This document shows, one piece after another, positions 16,869 through 26,294 of a stretch of DNA of 38,081 nt (the first letter of the stretch is position 1; the number at the start of each line of letters is the position of its first letter). The notes beneath the pieces were generated by a model that made no database searches, was not told where the DNA came from, and worked only from the letters and a program-made list of their open reading frames with translations. A program made the translations under genes and the position numbers. The DNA comes from JAVVWB01 sp036652335 (GTDB lineage Bacteria > Synergistota > Synergistia > Synergistales > Synergistaceae), in contig JAVVWB010000013.1 in NCBI GenBank assembly GCA_036652335.1, forward strand, positions 1-38,081. The letters are read 5' to 3'.

Positions 16869-19514
16869 TTATTCTCCTATGAGTTCTGTAAATATTTCAG
16901 GGGCCTTTTCTAACGCATTTTTAAATTTGTCAGCATTAGGAGCGCCACCTTGTGCAAGGGATGGGGTTCCTCCTCCCTTACCGTCCATTATTGATGCAAT
17001 CTCTTTCAGTATTTTTCCAGAGTGAGCTCCTTTTTTTATCGCATCATCACTTGACATTGCAATCAAGGAAACTTTCTTTGCTTCTCCTATACCTACAAGC
17101 AATATCACTGATACTGGATATTTCTGACGTATTCTATCTCCAACCTGTCTAAGAAGTTCTGGTGTAATATCTTCAAAAGATTCTAGTATAAAATCAACGC
17201 CCTTATGTGAAACAATTGGTTTAACTGTGTTCTCAATATTTGACATTGCGACTTTGACTTGCAATTCTCTATTTTTGCGTTCTAAGACTTTCTTTTCATC
17301 AAGCATATCTTCTATTTTTGATGTAATGGTATCAACATCTTCTCCAAGCATGTTCAACATCAATCCAAAAGCATTACTTGTCTTCTGAACCATTTTCAGC
17401 GCTGGCAATCCAGCCAATGCATTAATCCTGCGAAGTCCAGATCCGATTCCTTCTTCTCTAATTATTTTAATTAATCCAATATCGCCTGTACGTGAAACAT
17501 GTGTACCACCACATAATTCGGTAGAGTAATCTTTAATATCAAGAACTCTAACTATATTTCCATATTTTTCATCAAATAATGCTTTTGCACCTGTTTTCTT
17601 GGCAGCTTCAATTGACATTTCTTCTGTTTTTACTTCAATATTTCTTAGTACTATTTCATACGCAATGGTTTCAACTTTTTTAATTTCATCAGCTGTAAGT
17701 GGTGCGTAGTGATTAAAGTCAAAACGAAGGAAAGTTGGGGTTACAAGAGAACCAGCTTGACGTATATGTTTACCTAATACCCTTGTTAAAGCTTCGTTAA
17801 TAATATGTGTGGCCGTATGGTGTCTTTTTATAGCATCTCTTCTAGTTGAGTTGATTTTAGCTAGGACAGTATCGCCTTTTTTTATTACACCAGATGTGAG
17901 TACACCTTTATGTGCAATCATTCCATTTACCGGGCAGACAGTGTCATTTACTTCAAATAAAGCTGTTGCAGAGGTAATTTCACCAGTGTCTCCAACTTGT
18001 CCACCTTTCTCTCCGTAAAATGGTGTAGTAGAAAGGATAATTTCTGCTGAATCAGACGGAGAAAGGAGTTCCTTTTCTTCTCCATTTGATATTATAGAAA
18101 TTACAGTCGCATTAGACTCTTTTTTATCGTAACCACAAAAATCCGTAGCACCTATTTTATTAAATAGTTCTGTATAGACTGTTTTGGATATTACAGAAGA
18201 AGTCTGTTTACTTGAAGCACGGGCTCTTTCTCTCTGCAATTCCATTGCTTCATCAAAGGCATCTTTATCTATTTTTATTCCTTTCTCATCACACATTTCT
18301 TCTGTTAATTCAATTGGAAATCCAAATGTGTCATAAAGTACAAATGCAATTTCACCAGCAAGTGTATCTTTAAGTTCTTTCTGAAGTTTTTCTATTTCAC
18401 TATCTAGGAGCTCACTTCCCTGAGAAAGCGTTCTATGGAATCTTTCTTCTTCAACACTTAGTACTTTGTTTATAACATCTGCTTGTTCTTTTAGTTCAAT
18501 ATATTCATCACCTATGGATTCTCTTACTACTGGCAACAATTTTGTCAAGAAAGGTTCGTTTATACCAAGTAATTTACCGTATCTTACACTTCTTCTTATA
18601 ATACGTCTTAGTACATAACCACCACCATCATTAGCAGGAAGTATTCCATCTGCAATCATAAATGCAGATGCTCTTACGTGGTCAGAGATAATTTTTACAG
18701 CCATATCATTTTTTGGATTTTCTCCGTACTTTACATTTACCAATTCACAAGCTTTTTCCATAATAGGTTTAAATAGATCTGTTTCAAAGTCATTGGGCAC
18801 ATTTTGAACAACAGAAGAAAGTCTTTCTAGCCCCATACCTGTATCAATGTTTTTCTTTGGAAGTGGGGTAAGATTCCCGTCAGAATCACGATTATACTGC
18901 ATAAAAACTAAGTTCCATATTTCAAGATATCTATCACAATCACAACCTACGGCACAATCAGGTTTGCCACATGAATATTGGATACCTTGATCATATATTA
19001 TTTCCGAACATGGTCCACAAGGACCAACTGGACCGGCTGCCCAAAAATTGTCGTCTGCGCCAAGTCTTACAATTCTTTCTTCTGGGAGACCTACTTTGTT
19101 TTTCCAAATATTATATGCTTCATCATCATCAAGATATACAGTGGCATAAAGCCTGTTAGGATCAAGCCCTACACGTTCCGTTAGAAATTCCCATGCCCAT
19201 GGTATTATATCTTCTTTAAAGTAGTCACCAAAGCTAAAGTTTCCTAGCATCTCGAAGAAAGTATGATGCCTTGCTGTCCTTCCTACATTTTCTATATCAT
19301 TTGTTCTTACACATTTTTGGGCTGTCGTTGCTCGAGTAAATTCAGGTGTCTTTATTCCTAAAAAGTATGGCTTAAAAGGGACCATACCTGCTATAGTAAA
19401 TAATAAAGTTGGATCATCTGGTACAAGTGAAAAGCTGTGACATCTTTTACATCCTTTTTCTTCAAAAAATGATAAAAAAAGTTCTCTTAATTCCTTACCT
19501 GAACGATATTGCAT
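16869..19514 (-). CDS. alaS: Alanine--tRNA ligase
   Basis: Charges tRNA-Ala. The class II catalytic core includes RTNDIENVGRTARHHTFFEM and GMGLERLSSVVQ. The tRNA-recognition region follows, then the editing domain with HHTATHIINEAL (first metal His pair, about residue 565) and CGGTHVSRTGDIG (Cys and His of the editing zinc site). The C-Ala domain ends in KGGGTPSLAQGGAP, a motif conserved in AlaRS. 881 residues is full length. The start ATG has AGGAGG 7 bases upstream. It heads the alaS-ruvX-mutS-mutL-miaA-ispH-rpsA run after a short gap from mtaD. Confidence 0.97.
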   Translation of the reverse strand: MQYRSGKELRELFLSFFEEKGCKRCHSFSLVPDDPTLLFTIAGMVPFKPYFLGIKTPEFTRATTAQKCVRTNDIENVGRTARHHTFFEMLGNFSFGDYFKEDIIPWAWEFLTERVGLDPNRLYATVYLDDDEAYNIWKNKVGLPEERIVRLGADDNFWAAGPVGPCGPCSEIIYDQGIQYSCGKPDCAVGCDCDRYLEIWNLVFMQYNRDSDGNLTPLPKKNIDTGMGLERLSSVVQNVPNDFETDLFKPIMEKACELVNVKYGENPKNDMAVKIISDHVRASAFMIADGILPANDGGGYVLRRIIRRSVRYGKLLGINEPFLTKLLPVVRESIGDEYIELKEQADVINKVLSVEEERFHRTLSQGSELLDSEIEKLQKELKDTLAGEIAFVLYDTFGFPIELTEEMCDEKGIKIDKDAFDEAMELQRERARASSKQTSSVISKTVYTELFNKIGATDFCGYDKKESNATVISIISNGEEKELLSPSDSAEIILSTTPFYGEKGGQVGDTGEITSATALFEVNDTVCPVNGMIAHKGVLTSGVIKKGDTVLAKINSTRRDAIKRHHTATHIINEALTRVLGKHIRQAGSLVTPTFLRFDFNHYAPLTADEIKKVETIAYEIVLRNIEVKTEEMSIEAAKKTGAKALFDEKYGNIVRVLDIKDYSTELCGGTHVSRTGDIGLIKIIREEGIGSGLRRINALAGLPALKMVQKTSNAFGLMLNMLGEDVDTITSKIEDMLDEKKVLERKNRELQVKVAMSNIENTVKPIVSHKGVDFILESFEDITPELLRQVGDRIRQKYPVSVILLVGIGEAKKVSLIAMSSDDAIKKGAHSGKILKEIASIMDGKGGGTPSLAQGGAPNADKFKNALEKAPEIFTELIGE

Positions 19515-19538
19515 AAAAATGCCTCCTATATTTGCATA

Positions 19539-20819
19539 TTAAATATTTAATAATTTATCTCTAAAGCTTTTAGCTTCACGAATAACTTTAGTTTTGTCTA
19601 TTGTATTAAATTCACCTGAGTTATATAACATGTTTCCACGGACAACAGATGCAATTACATCTCTTGATGAGCCTGAATATACTAGATAGCTCGGTAAATT
19701 ATCACAGTCCCATCCTACATAATTAGGCTTATCAAGGTCTACTAGCATAAAATCAGCACTATAACCTTCTTTTATAAGTCCCGTCTTTTCAAAACCCAGC
19801 GCCTTAGCACCAGTTATTGTTGCCATTTTAAATACTTCTTTTGCCGTCACAATTGTAGAATCTTTCATGTTACCTTTATGTATTAATGCTGCAAAAGTCA
19901 TTTCTTCCCACATATCTAATTTATTGTTGCTTGATGGACCGTCTGTACCAATAGCAACAGAAACTTCGTTTTTTAAATATGAGGCAATTGGGGCTATGCC
20001 ACTTCCTAATTTTAAGTTACTTTTCGGGTTATGTACTAAAGTAATATTATCCTTAGCATAAAAAGAATGTTGCTGTGAGTCATTCCAAACACAATGAGCC
20101 AGTATTAGATGTTTTACATTAATTAAGCCTGTGTCAGTTAAATAGGTTTCCGGTGTCATTTTCCCTTTATAACCTGCTAATTCCCATTCGTTCTCTGTTT
20201 CAAGCCAGTGAAGTTGTATTGCCAGGTCATTTTCTATTGCAGCATTAGCTATCTTCTGCATAGAGTCAAACGCAACTGTGTAGGGTGCATGTGGACCAAG
20301 TTGTACTGTTATTAAATCTTTTTCACCATTATAATCTTTTGCCAAAGCAATATTTTCATTTAGCTTCTCATCACATGAATTAGAAAGAATTCCCCTTGAT
20401 AAAGCACATCTTATGCCAGTTTCAAGTGCTGATTCAGCAACCTTGTCCATATAGAAATACATGTCAGCAAAAGCAGTCGTTCCCGTTGACAACATTTCCA
20501 TTATTGATAAAGTAGAAGCAACTTTTACCATTTCTGGTGTAAGCATATCTTCTATTGGCCATATTTTATGTAGCCAATCCATTAGAGGTAATTCTTCACC
20601 AATTCCTCTCAGTATTGACATTGCTGAATGTCCGTGAGCATTAACGAAACCTGGTATTAGGGCAGTTCTTCCATTTCCCTCATAAGCGGAGGCTCCATAT
20701 TTTATTGAACCTACTGGTAATATAGATTTTATAATTGCATTTTCAGTAATCAAGTCACAGCGAGTCGCTTTATCTCGCTCAGAGTCCCAAATTAGAACAT
20801 CTCTATATACTTTTCGCAC
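19539..20819 (-). CDS. mtaD: 5'-methylthioadenosine / S-adenosylhomocysteine deaminase
   Basis: Amidohydrolase that converts MTA and SAH to methylthioinosine and S-inosylhomocysteine. Metal ligands are visible: HxH in NAHGHSAMS (about residues 62 and 64), His in LHWLETENE, His in LILAHCVW and Asp in IGTDGPSSNN; the HWLETENE block is typical of the MtaD group. I chose GTG 20819, one base after the stop of the preceding hydrolase gene, with GGAGG 7 bases upstream; the TTG at 20840 lies inside that gene. About 426 residues. Direct coupling to an SAH hydrolase-like gene and to mtnA indicates a joint role in recycling SAM by-products, probably via inosyl compounds. Confidence 0.9.
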   Translation of the reverse strand: MRKVYRDVLIWDSERDKATRCDLITENAIIKSILPVGSIKYGASAYEGNGRTALIPGFVNAHGHSAMSILRGIGEELPLMDWLHKIWPIEDMLTPEMVKVASTLSIMEMLSTGTTAFADMYFYMDKVAESALETGIRCALSRGILSNSCDEKLNENIALAKDYNGEKDLITVQLGPHAPYTVAFDSMQKIANAAIENDLAIQLHWLETENEWELAGYKGKMTPETYLTDTGLINVKHLILAHCVWNDSQQHSFYAKDNITLVHNPKSNLKLGSGIAPIASYLKNEVSVAIGTDGPSSNNKLDMWEEMTFAALIHKGNMKDSTIVTAKEVFKMATITGAKALGFEKTGLIKEGYSADFMLVDLDKPNYVGWDCDNLPSYLVYSGSSRDVIASVVRGNMLYNSGEFNTIDKTKVIREAKSFRDKLLNI

Positions 20820-20820
20820 C

Positions 20821-22068
20821 TTACTCCCTCCACTCGGCAAGATACTTGATCTGCTCTTCTGTTAGTTTTTCTGTTTTTAATCCTAATGTTTCTAGCTTCA
20901 GTTCTGCAATGTATGTGTCAAGCTCAGAAGGAACATTATATAGCGCTGCATTTAATTTGTTTTGAGAGATATATATACATGATAAAAGTTGCATTGCAAA
21001 ACTTAAGTCCATTATTTCAACGGGGTGTCCATCTCCTGCGGCAAGATTTACAAGTCTTCCCTCACCAAGCAGATGTAATTTTCTCCCATCTTCAAGTATA
21101 TATGTATCAATATTTTCTCTTGAAGAAACTATTTTTTTTGTGATACTTTCAAGATCAGGCAGGTATACTTCTACATCAAAATGTCCAGCATTGGCTAAAA
21201 GCACACCATCTTTCATTTGCAAGAAATGTTCTTTTCTTATAACTTTAGTATTGCCTGTCACGGTTATGAATATATCTCCGACCTTACTTGCTTCATTCAT
21301 ATCCATTACCTCATGACCATCCATTAACGCTTCCAATGCTTTATGAGGGTCAATCTCTACAACAATTACTTTAGCACCAAGCCCCGTAGCCCTAAGAGCA
21401 GCTCCCTTGCCACACCAACCGTAACCAGAAATTACAACTTTTTTTCCAGCAACTAATAAATTGGTCGTTCTTAGAATTGCATCCCATGCAGATTGACCAG
21501 TACCATATCTATTATCAAATAGATGTTTGCTACGTGCATCATTAACAGCAAGCATAGGGAAAGGTAAGACACCCTCTTTATCCATTGCTTTTAATCTTTT
21601 TATTCCAGTTGTAGTCTCTTCACATCCACCAAGTAATAATGGGATTAAATCTTTTCTTTCATTAATTATCATTGATACAACGTCTCCACCATCATCAATT
21701 ATAATGGTTGGATTCCAATCTAGCATTCTTCTTATATTTTCTGCATATTCTTCGCTGTTCATGCCTCTTTGACTAAATACATGTATACCATATTCAACAA
21801 GTGCTGCACATATTGAATCTTGTGTTGAGAGTGGATTACTTCCAGCCGTAACAACTGTGGCACCAAGGTCTTTTAATACTTTAAGTAAGCATGCAGTTTT
21901 GGCCTCTAGATGAAGACACGTACCAATTATAAATCCTTTGAGAGGCTGCTTAGATTGTTTTTTTTCAGAGATAAGATTCAAGACAGGCATATATTGCCAA
22001 GCCCAATCTATCCTTCTACGTCCCTCATTAGCTAATTTTATGTCTGCAATTTTAAAATCTTTTTTCAT
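20821..22068 (-). CDS. ahcY: S-adenosyl/S-inosyl-homocysteine hydrolase
   Basis: NAD-dependent hydrolase that releases homocysteine. 415 residues, the short archaeal/Thermotoga-like form. The NAD loop is ISGYGWCGKGAA; DDGGD, GGCEETTTG, NDARSKHLFDN, NAGHFDVEV and DGHPVEIMDLSF match catalytic blocks. The base-recognition motif is different: classical enzymes have HxTx(E/Q), here HLEAKTA (about residue 53). From memory the HxE type is found in M. jannaschii MJ1388, shown to prefer S-inosylhomocysteine, and in Thermotoga. With mtaD coupled downstream, an S-inosylhomocysteine hydrolase is plausible. SD GGAG precedes ATG 22068 by 8 bases; mtnA ends 5 bases upstream. Confidence 0.9.
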   Translation of the reverse strand: MKKDFKIADIKLANEGRRRIDWAWQYMPVLNLISEKKQSKQPLKGFIIGTCLHLEAKTACLLKVLKDLGATVVTAGSNPLSTQDSICAALVEYGIHVFSQRGMNSEEYAENIRRMLDWNPTIIIDDGGDVVSMIINERKDLIPLLLGGCEETTTGIKRLKAMDKEGVLPFPMLAVNDARSKHLFDNRYGTGQSAWDAILRTTNLLVAGKKVVISGYGWCGKGAALRATGLGAKVIVVEIDPHKALEALMDGHEVMDMNEASKVGDIFITVTGNTKVIRKEHFLQMKDGVLLANAGHFDVEVYLPDLESITKKIVSSRENIDTYILEDGRKLHLLGEGRLVNLAAGDGHPVEIMDLSFAMQLLSCIYISQNKLNAALYNVPSELDTYIAELKLETLGLKTEKLTEEQIKYLAEWRE

Positions 22069-22073
22069 TTTAT

Positions 22074-23120
22074 TTACTCCTTTATGATTTTATCTAAAGA
22101 TGGAAGTTCAAATATTTTAGGTATTACTTTTGAGTATGGTGCTTTTAATATCCCATATTCAGTAATTATTCCTGTTATTAATGAATTAGGTGTCACGTCA
22201 AAAGATGGATTCCATACTTTTATCTCTTTAGGAATTATTCTTTGATTAGCAATTACGCGTATTTCATCCCCATCTCGTTCTTCTATAGGTATTTCATTAC
22301 CATCTATACAGTTTATATCAAATGTACTTCTAGGTGCAGCAATATAAAATGGTACACCATGATGTTTTGCTACTACAGCAAGTGAATAGGTTCCAATTTT
22401 GTTTGCTGTATCTCCATTCATAGCGACACGATCCGCCCCTGTTATTACTGCATCTATCTTTTTCTTTGACATTAAATATGCCGCCATAGAATCAGTAATA
22501 ACCGTTACATCAAACATGTCTTCATGCATTTCATAAGCAGTTATTTTTCCACCTTGAAGTCTTGGTCTAGTCTCATCCGCATAAAGTTTAATTTCTTTAG
22601 AATTCTCACGTGCAGCTCTAAGTATACCCAAAGCAGTTCCGTAGCCACATGTAGCAATGGCCCCAGCATTGCAATGAGTGATAACAGTAGCTTTATTAGG
22701 CAGAATTTTTTGCCCATATTCTGATAGAGTTTTATTGATTAAGACATCTAAATTTTGAATTTTAATTGCTTCTTTTTCTAAAATATTTGGTAAATTAATG
22801 TTGTCTTTACCAAATTTTTCTATTATAACTTTCATCCTTTTTAGTGCCCAAGATAAATTCACAGCAGTGGGTCTACTGTTAGAAAGGGCAGAAATTGCAC
22901 TTTCTATGTCATCAATATCTCGGTACGCAGCTAAAACGACGCCATATGCTGCGGCAGATCCAATAGCTGGAGCGCCTCTAACAGTCATGTTTTCTATAGC
23001 CTCTGCAACATCTTTATATGTAACACATACTACTTCAGTATTTTTAAAAGGTATACTTCTTTGGTCAAAACATTTTAATGTCTTCTCTTTTGTATTCCAA
23101 TCTAACGTAGAAGGTAACAT
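22074..23120 (-). CDS. mtnA: Methylthioribose-1-phosphate isomerase
   Basis: Isomerises 5-methylthioribose-1-phosphate to methylthioribulose-1-phosphate in methionine salvage. Motifs: MTVRGAPAIG, the catalytic Cys in THCNAGAIAT (about residue 152), and the catalytic Asp in TGADRVAMNGDTANKIGTY (about residue 231). 348 residues is the usual size. It ends 5 bases before the SAH-hydrolase-like gene and begins 1 base after the xseA stop. MTR-1-P would come from phosphorolysis of MTA or, given the deaminase here, methylthioinosine. No other mtn genes are visible, so the rest of the salvage route, if present, lies elsewhere. Confidence 0.94.
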   Translation of the reverse strand: MLPSTLDWNTKEKTLKCFDQRSIPFKNTEVVCVTYKDVAEAIENMTVRGAPAIGSAAAYGVVLAAYRDIDDIESAISALSNSRPTAVNLSWALKRMKVIIEKFGKDNINLPNILEKEAIKIQNLDVLINKTLSEYGQKILPNKATVITHCNAGAIATCGYGTALGILRAARENSKEIKLYADETRPRLQGGKITAYEMHEDMFDVTVITDSMAAYLMSKKKIDAVITGADRVAMNGDTANKIGTYSLAVVAKHHGVPFYIAAPRSTFDINCIDGNEIPIEERDGDEIRVIANQRIIPKEIKVWNPSFDVTPNSLITGIITEYGILKAPYSKVIPKIFELPSLDKIIKE

Positions 23121-23121
23121 T

Positions 23122-24348
23122 TTAAACCGCCTTTTTTACTCTAATTTTTTTTATTATTGCATCTATATTTCCATCTTTTGTAAATATTTTGATTTCATCA
23201 CCTATAGCAACATCATTTATACTCCTTATTCTTACATGCTGATTATTTTCAGCAATTAAAAACCCCTTTTGTAGTTTCATCAAAGGAGATATAGAGTCTA
23301 GTGTAACAGCATTATATGATAGTTTATTTTCGAAAAAATTTAATTTATATAAAACAGCCTTATTTATTCTGTCATAGGCATTTTTTAGTGTATTCATATT
23401 TGGATATATCATAGATTTTAATATATTGTAATTTAACTTGTTTATATTTAGATTTAATTTATCTTTTTGTTTTTTTATCAATGAAATCAAACGATTTTCA
23501 CTATAGTGTTTTATTTGTTTTAAATATCTTTTTATCTCTACAGAATCAGGAAAAATCATTTCAGCAGCTCCGGATGGTGTAGGAGCAAAGACGTCTGCCG
23601 CCATATCAGAAAGCGTAGAATCAATTTGGTGACCAAGTCCGGTGATCACAGGAACATGTGTTCTTCTGATTGCTCGAACAATCTCTTCATTATCAAAGAC
23701 ATCTAAGTCTTCTTTAGCTCCACCACCTCTTACCAACATTATAATATCAACATCGTTAATAAAATTTAGTTTTTCAAATGCATATATTATTTCAGGTAAA
23801 GCAAGATCACCTTGCATAAGACTTGGTACAATTAATATATCTGCTAAGGGATATCTTTTCTGTGATATTTTAAGCACATCTTGTAGTGCGGCACCTGTTG
23901 GAGAAGTTATTACAGCTACTTTCTTTGGGAAAGGAGGTGTCTTTCTTTTTATTGATAAAGAAAAAAGTCCCTCTCTTTCAAGTCTATCTCGAAGCATTTC
24001 TTTAGCACGTGCTTTTGCTCCCGCACCCAATGGTGTAATTAAATTTGCATAAAATTGATATGCACCTCTAGCACCATAAACATCAATTCTACCGTTAACA
24101 CAAACTTCATCTCCATCTTTCATCCATGACAAAGACAACGAGGCCGCTGATTTAAACATAACAGCAGAAATTCTTGATTCTTTTCCCAAAATTGTGAAGT
24201 AAAGATGCCCACTTGTGTGACGTTTAAAACCAGATACTTCACCCTTAATAGATATGTTCTGCAATTCAATTGCAGAACATATCGTTTTTTTTATAATTAC
24301 AGTCATTTCATCAACTGTAATTATTGCACTATTTTGTTTTGTTATCAT
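23122..24348 (-). CDS. xseA: Exodeoxyribonuclease VII large subunit
   Basis: Catalytic subunit of the exonuclease that degrades single-stranded DNA from both ends. N-terminal OB fold: NISIKGEVSGFKRHTSGHLYF, ending in the VCVNGRIDVYGARGAYQ block. The catalytic domain has AVITSPTGAALQDVL, MLVRGGGAKEDLDVFDNE and PVITGLGHQIDSTLSDMAAD, all family signatures. A long helical C-terminal region and a final beta segment follow. 408 residues. The start overlaps nusB by 20 bases. xseB, the small subunit often found directly downstream, is not here; mtnA is. Confidence 0.94.
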   Translation of the reverse strand: MITKQNSAIITVDEMTVIIKKTICSAIELQNISIKGEVSGFKRHTSGHLYFTILGKESRISAVMFKSAASLSLSWMKDGDEVCVNGRIDVYGARGAYQFYANLITPLGAGAKARAKEMLRDRLEREGLFSLSIKRKTPPFPKKVAVITSPTGAALQDVLKISQKRYPLADILIVPSLMQGDLALPEIIYAFEKLNFINDVDIIMLVRGGGAKEDLDVFDNEEIVRAIRRTHVPVITGLGHQIDSTLSDMAADVFAPTPSGAAEMIFPDSVEIKRYLKQIKHYSENRLISLIKKQKDKLNLNINKLNYNILKSMIYPNMNTLKNAYDRINKAVLYKLNFFENKLSYNAVTLDSISPLMKLQKGFLIAENNQHVRIRSINDVAIGDEIKIFTKDGNIDAIIKKIRVKKAV

Positions 24349-24775
24349 TTAAGTCACCGTTATCACGGGACATTCGGCCGAGTACTCCGTTAACAAATCG
24401 ACCTGAGTCAGAAGTACCATAGGCTTTTGCTAATTCAACTGCTTCAGATATAGCAATTGCAATCGGCACTTTTTTAGAAAGAAAACCTTCATACATAGCC
24501 AATGTGATAGCGGCTTTATCTACCGCTACCATACGTTCTGGTCTCCATCCAATTATATTTTCTCTCAACATATCATTTAGTTCTTCAAAGGAATCATCTA
24601 TGCCACGTAGTAATTCTATAGAATATTCCTTTACTGGTGATTCAACCCCTTCAAAAGGGTAATTTGAAATTGCTTCTTCAATAGAAGAGTCAGGCCTCAT
24701 ATCTATTTGATAAATAATTTGTAGAGCGATTTCACGTGAAAGATGTCTCAATTGAGCTTTATTTGATTTTGACAA
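24329..24775 (-). CDS. nusB: Transcription antitermination factor NusB
   Basis: Small helical RNA-binding protein that with NusE (S10) acts on rRNA boxA during antitermination. 148 residues. It shows SREIALQIIYQIDM near the N-terminus, ERMVAVDKAAITLAMYE and the C-terminal YGTSDSGRFVNGVLG, which are NusB signatures. It begins 6 bases after the preceding membrane protein gene and overlaps xseA by 20 bases. Confidence 0.93.
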   Translation of the reverse strand: MSKSNKAQLRHLSREIALQIIYQIDMRPDSSIEEAISNYPFEGVESPVKEYSIELLRGIDDSFEELNDMLRENIIGWRPERMVAVDKAAITLAMYEGFLSKKVPIAIAISEAVELAKAYGTSDSGRFVNGVLGRMSRDNGDLNDNKTK

Positions 24776-24781
24776 AGTAAA

Positions 24782-25264
24782 TCATCTCCCGAATTTTTTC
24801 ATTATTTCTAATATTTGTTTTTCTCCGTCTTCTGTAAGAAAAAACCAAGAGACACAATATCCTATTATAGCCGATAACAATGTATAGAGGACACCAACAA
24901 TACCTAGACGAATTAACACTGTCAATGATGCAAAAAAACCAGCCCAAAATATTGGCGTAGTCCAAATAGGTGTTGTCTTAGGATTATCTTGAGGTAAAAC
25001 ACGGACCCAGTTTATCTGTAGGTTAGCACCTAAACCAGCTAATATTTTTGAAATCTTTTCTTCACATGCCATTTTTTTATCAAGTGACACATCTTCCGGC
25101 AATGCAATATACACCATAAAAGTACTGCATTCTCCAATAAAAGAGACCTCTTTACAATAAAATTCAGCCTGAATATTTTCTGAGACTATGTTTTTTATGT
25201 GAGCGCCATTGATCCATATTTTACCAATTTGATTTGATTTCCAAAGAAAAAACAAAATTAACAC
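24782..25264 (-). CDS. Conserved-context membrane protein of unknown function
   Basis: About 160 residues and not recognised. The N-terminal two-thirds is soluble (FYCKEVSFIGECSTFMVYIALPEDVSLDKK, then EKISKILAGLGANLQINWVRVLPQ) and reads like an alternating alpha/beta domain. The C-terminus has two hydrophobic segments (about residues 106-124 and 126-143) and ends in a charged helix (EKQILEIMKKFG). The start is uncertain: GTG 25264, or TTG 25255 with GAGGTG upstream. It lies between an Asp23 protein and nusB, so a cell-envelope role linked to Asp23 is a guess from context only. Confidence 0.7.
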   Translation of the reverse strand: MLILFFLWKSNQIGKIWINGAHIKNIVSENIQAEFYCKEVSFIGECSTFMVYIALPEDVSLDKKMACEEKISKILAGLGANLQINWVRVLPQDNPKTTPIWTTPIFWAGFFASLTVLIRLGIVGVLYTLLSAIIGYCVSWFFLTEDGEKQILEIMKKFGR

Positions 25265-25275
25265 CTCACAATAAT

Positions 25276-25310
25276 ATGAGTCGGTTTCCTCTAAATGGAC
25301 ACCGACTCAT
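25276..25310 (-). terminator. Hairpin between asp23 and the downstream membrane protein
   Basis: A 10-bp perfect inverted repeat, ATGAGTCGGT / ACCGACTCAT, with a 15-base loop containing a second small stem (TCC/GGA). No clear T-run follows on the minus strand (ATTATTGTGAGG), so it may be a partial terminator, an attenuator or a processing signal inside the transcript. Confidence 0.6.
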
Positions 25311-25324
25311 TGTAGTCACAAGAA

Positions 25325-25807
25325 CTAATTTTCATTATTCTGAGCATCGATATCATTGTCAGAATCAGCATCATTAGAAATAGATATATCTTCATTATTT
25401 GGAAAGGTTATCTCTTGAACATATACATTAACATTCTTAATTGTATATCCTGTCAACTTTTCCACTTTTTCCTTGACAGCTTCTTGAACATCCCAACATA
25501 CATCAGGTATCCTCAAGCCATACTTTACTGCCACGTACAAATCAATAATAATTTCTGGGTTGTCTTCTTCATCAGTTGAAACTCTAATACCATTCACCAT
25601 CTTACGTCCTAACCGGAGATTTGCCATCAAGCCTGGTGAAGCTTGTTCAACTCCAGGAACAGTAGCCATGGCAGATAAAGCAATTTGAGCAAGCACATCG
25701 TCTGAAACCTTAACTTCTCCATCTATAGTATTATTAGTTTCTTCTAGTTTGGATTCTTCAGTAACAACACTATCTCCTGACGTTGACAGTTTGTTTTTAT
25801 CTAACAT
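25325..25807 (-). CDS. Asp23/Gls24 family envelope-stress protein
   Basis: 160 residues. After an acidic N-terminal tail the Asp23 domain is clear: DGEVKVSDDVLAQIALSAM, TVPGVEQASPG, NPEIIIDLYVAVKYGLRIPDVCWDVQEAVKEKVEKLTGY and IKNVNVYVQEI. The C-terminus is an acidic Asn/Asp-rich tail. Members in Gram-positive bacteria sit at the membrane and influence cell-wall stress or envelope organisation; function in diderms is not known. GGAGG stands 7 bases before ATG 25807. It precedes the unknown membrane protein, and a membrane anchor for Asp23 could be that partner (inference). Confidence 0.88.
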   Translation of the reverse strand: MLDKNKLSTSGDSVVTEESKLEETNNTIDGEVKVSDDVLAQIALSAMATVPGVEQASPGLMANLRLGRKMVNGIRVSTDEEDNPEIIIDLYVAVKYGLRIPDVCWDVQEAVKEKVEKLTGYTIKNVNVYVQEITFPNNEDISISNDADSDNDIDAQNNEN

Positions 25808-25851
25808 GTTGATGCCTCCAATATCTGAAGATATTGTCCTCGATTACAAAT

Positions 25852-26268
25852 TTAGTCTGGGAATGTAAATGTCTTTCCGCAATGAGGACAAACTAAATCT
25901 TCACCGTCTTCATACATATCAGGCTCAATGTAGAAATCTTTTCCGCATTCCGGACAGAGAACCGATGCATACTCAGCATCGTCATCATCTTCGTCATCAT
26001 CATCGTAGTCTTCACAACCACAATCACAACAATCATCTTCATCAAAGAGTTCATCTATTTCGTCTTCAATCGCACAAACATCTTCATCAAGCTGTTCGAG
26101 GTAATCATTAAGCTCCTGATGTACTTCTTCATGTTCTTCGAATGCTTCTGCTAGTGACTCCATTGCCGCTATCAAAGCCTTATAGAATTTCTCTTTATCT
26201 GGTGTATCTGTTAAATTTTGTCCATCAATAATACCTTTTAAATATGCTATCTTTTCCTGTGCATTCAT
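25852..26268 (-). CDS. CD1247-like protein with C-terminal zinc ribbon
   Basis: 138 residues. The N-terminal MNAQEKIAYLKGIIDG followed by two helices rich in Glu and Leu resembles the CD1247 N-terminal domain of unknown function. A highly acidic linker with clustered Cys (DDCCDCGCEDYDDDDEDDDD) leads into a zinc ribbon CPECGKDFYIEP...CPHCGKTF. The acidic stretch is a true coding feature, because the antisense frame is not gene-like. AGGAGGGG precedes ATG 26268. It lies between efp and asp23, the usual neighbourhood in Clostridia-like genomes. Zinc binding is probable; nothing more can be said. Confidence 0.85.
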   Translation of the reverse strand: MNAQEKIAYLKGIIDGQNLTDTPDKEKFYKALIAAMESLAEAFEEHEEVHQELNDYLEQLDEDVCAIEDEIDELFDEDDCCDCGCEDYDDDDEDDDDAEYASVLCPECGKDFYIEPDMYEDGEDLVCPHCGKTFTFPD

Positions 26269-26294
26269 TATAAAACCCCTCCTGTTAATTCTTA

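Noticed and set aside
24329..24965. Minus-strand frame 24759-24965 overlapping the membrane protein gene
   Set aside because: Different frame, no ribosome site, composition of a shadow.
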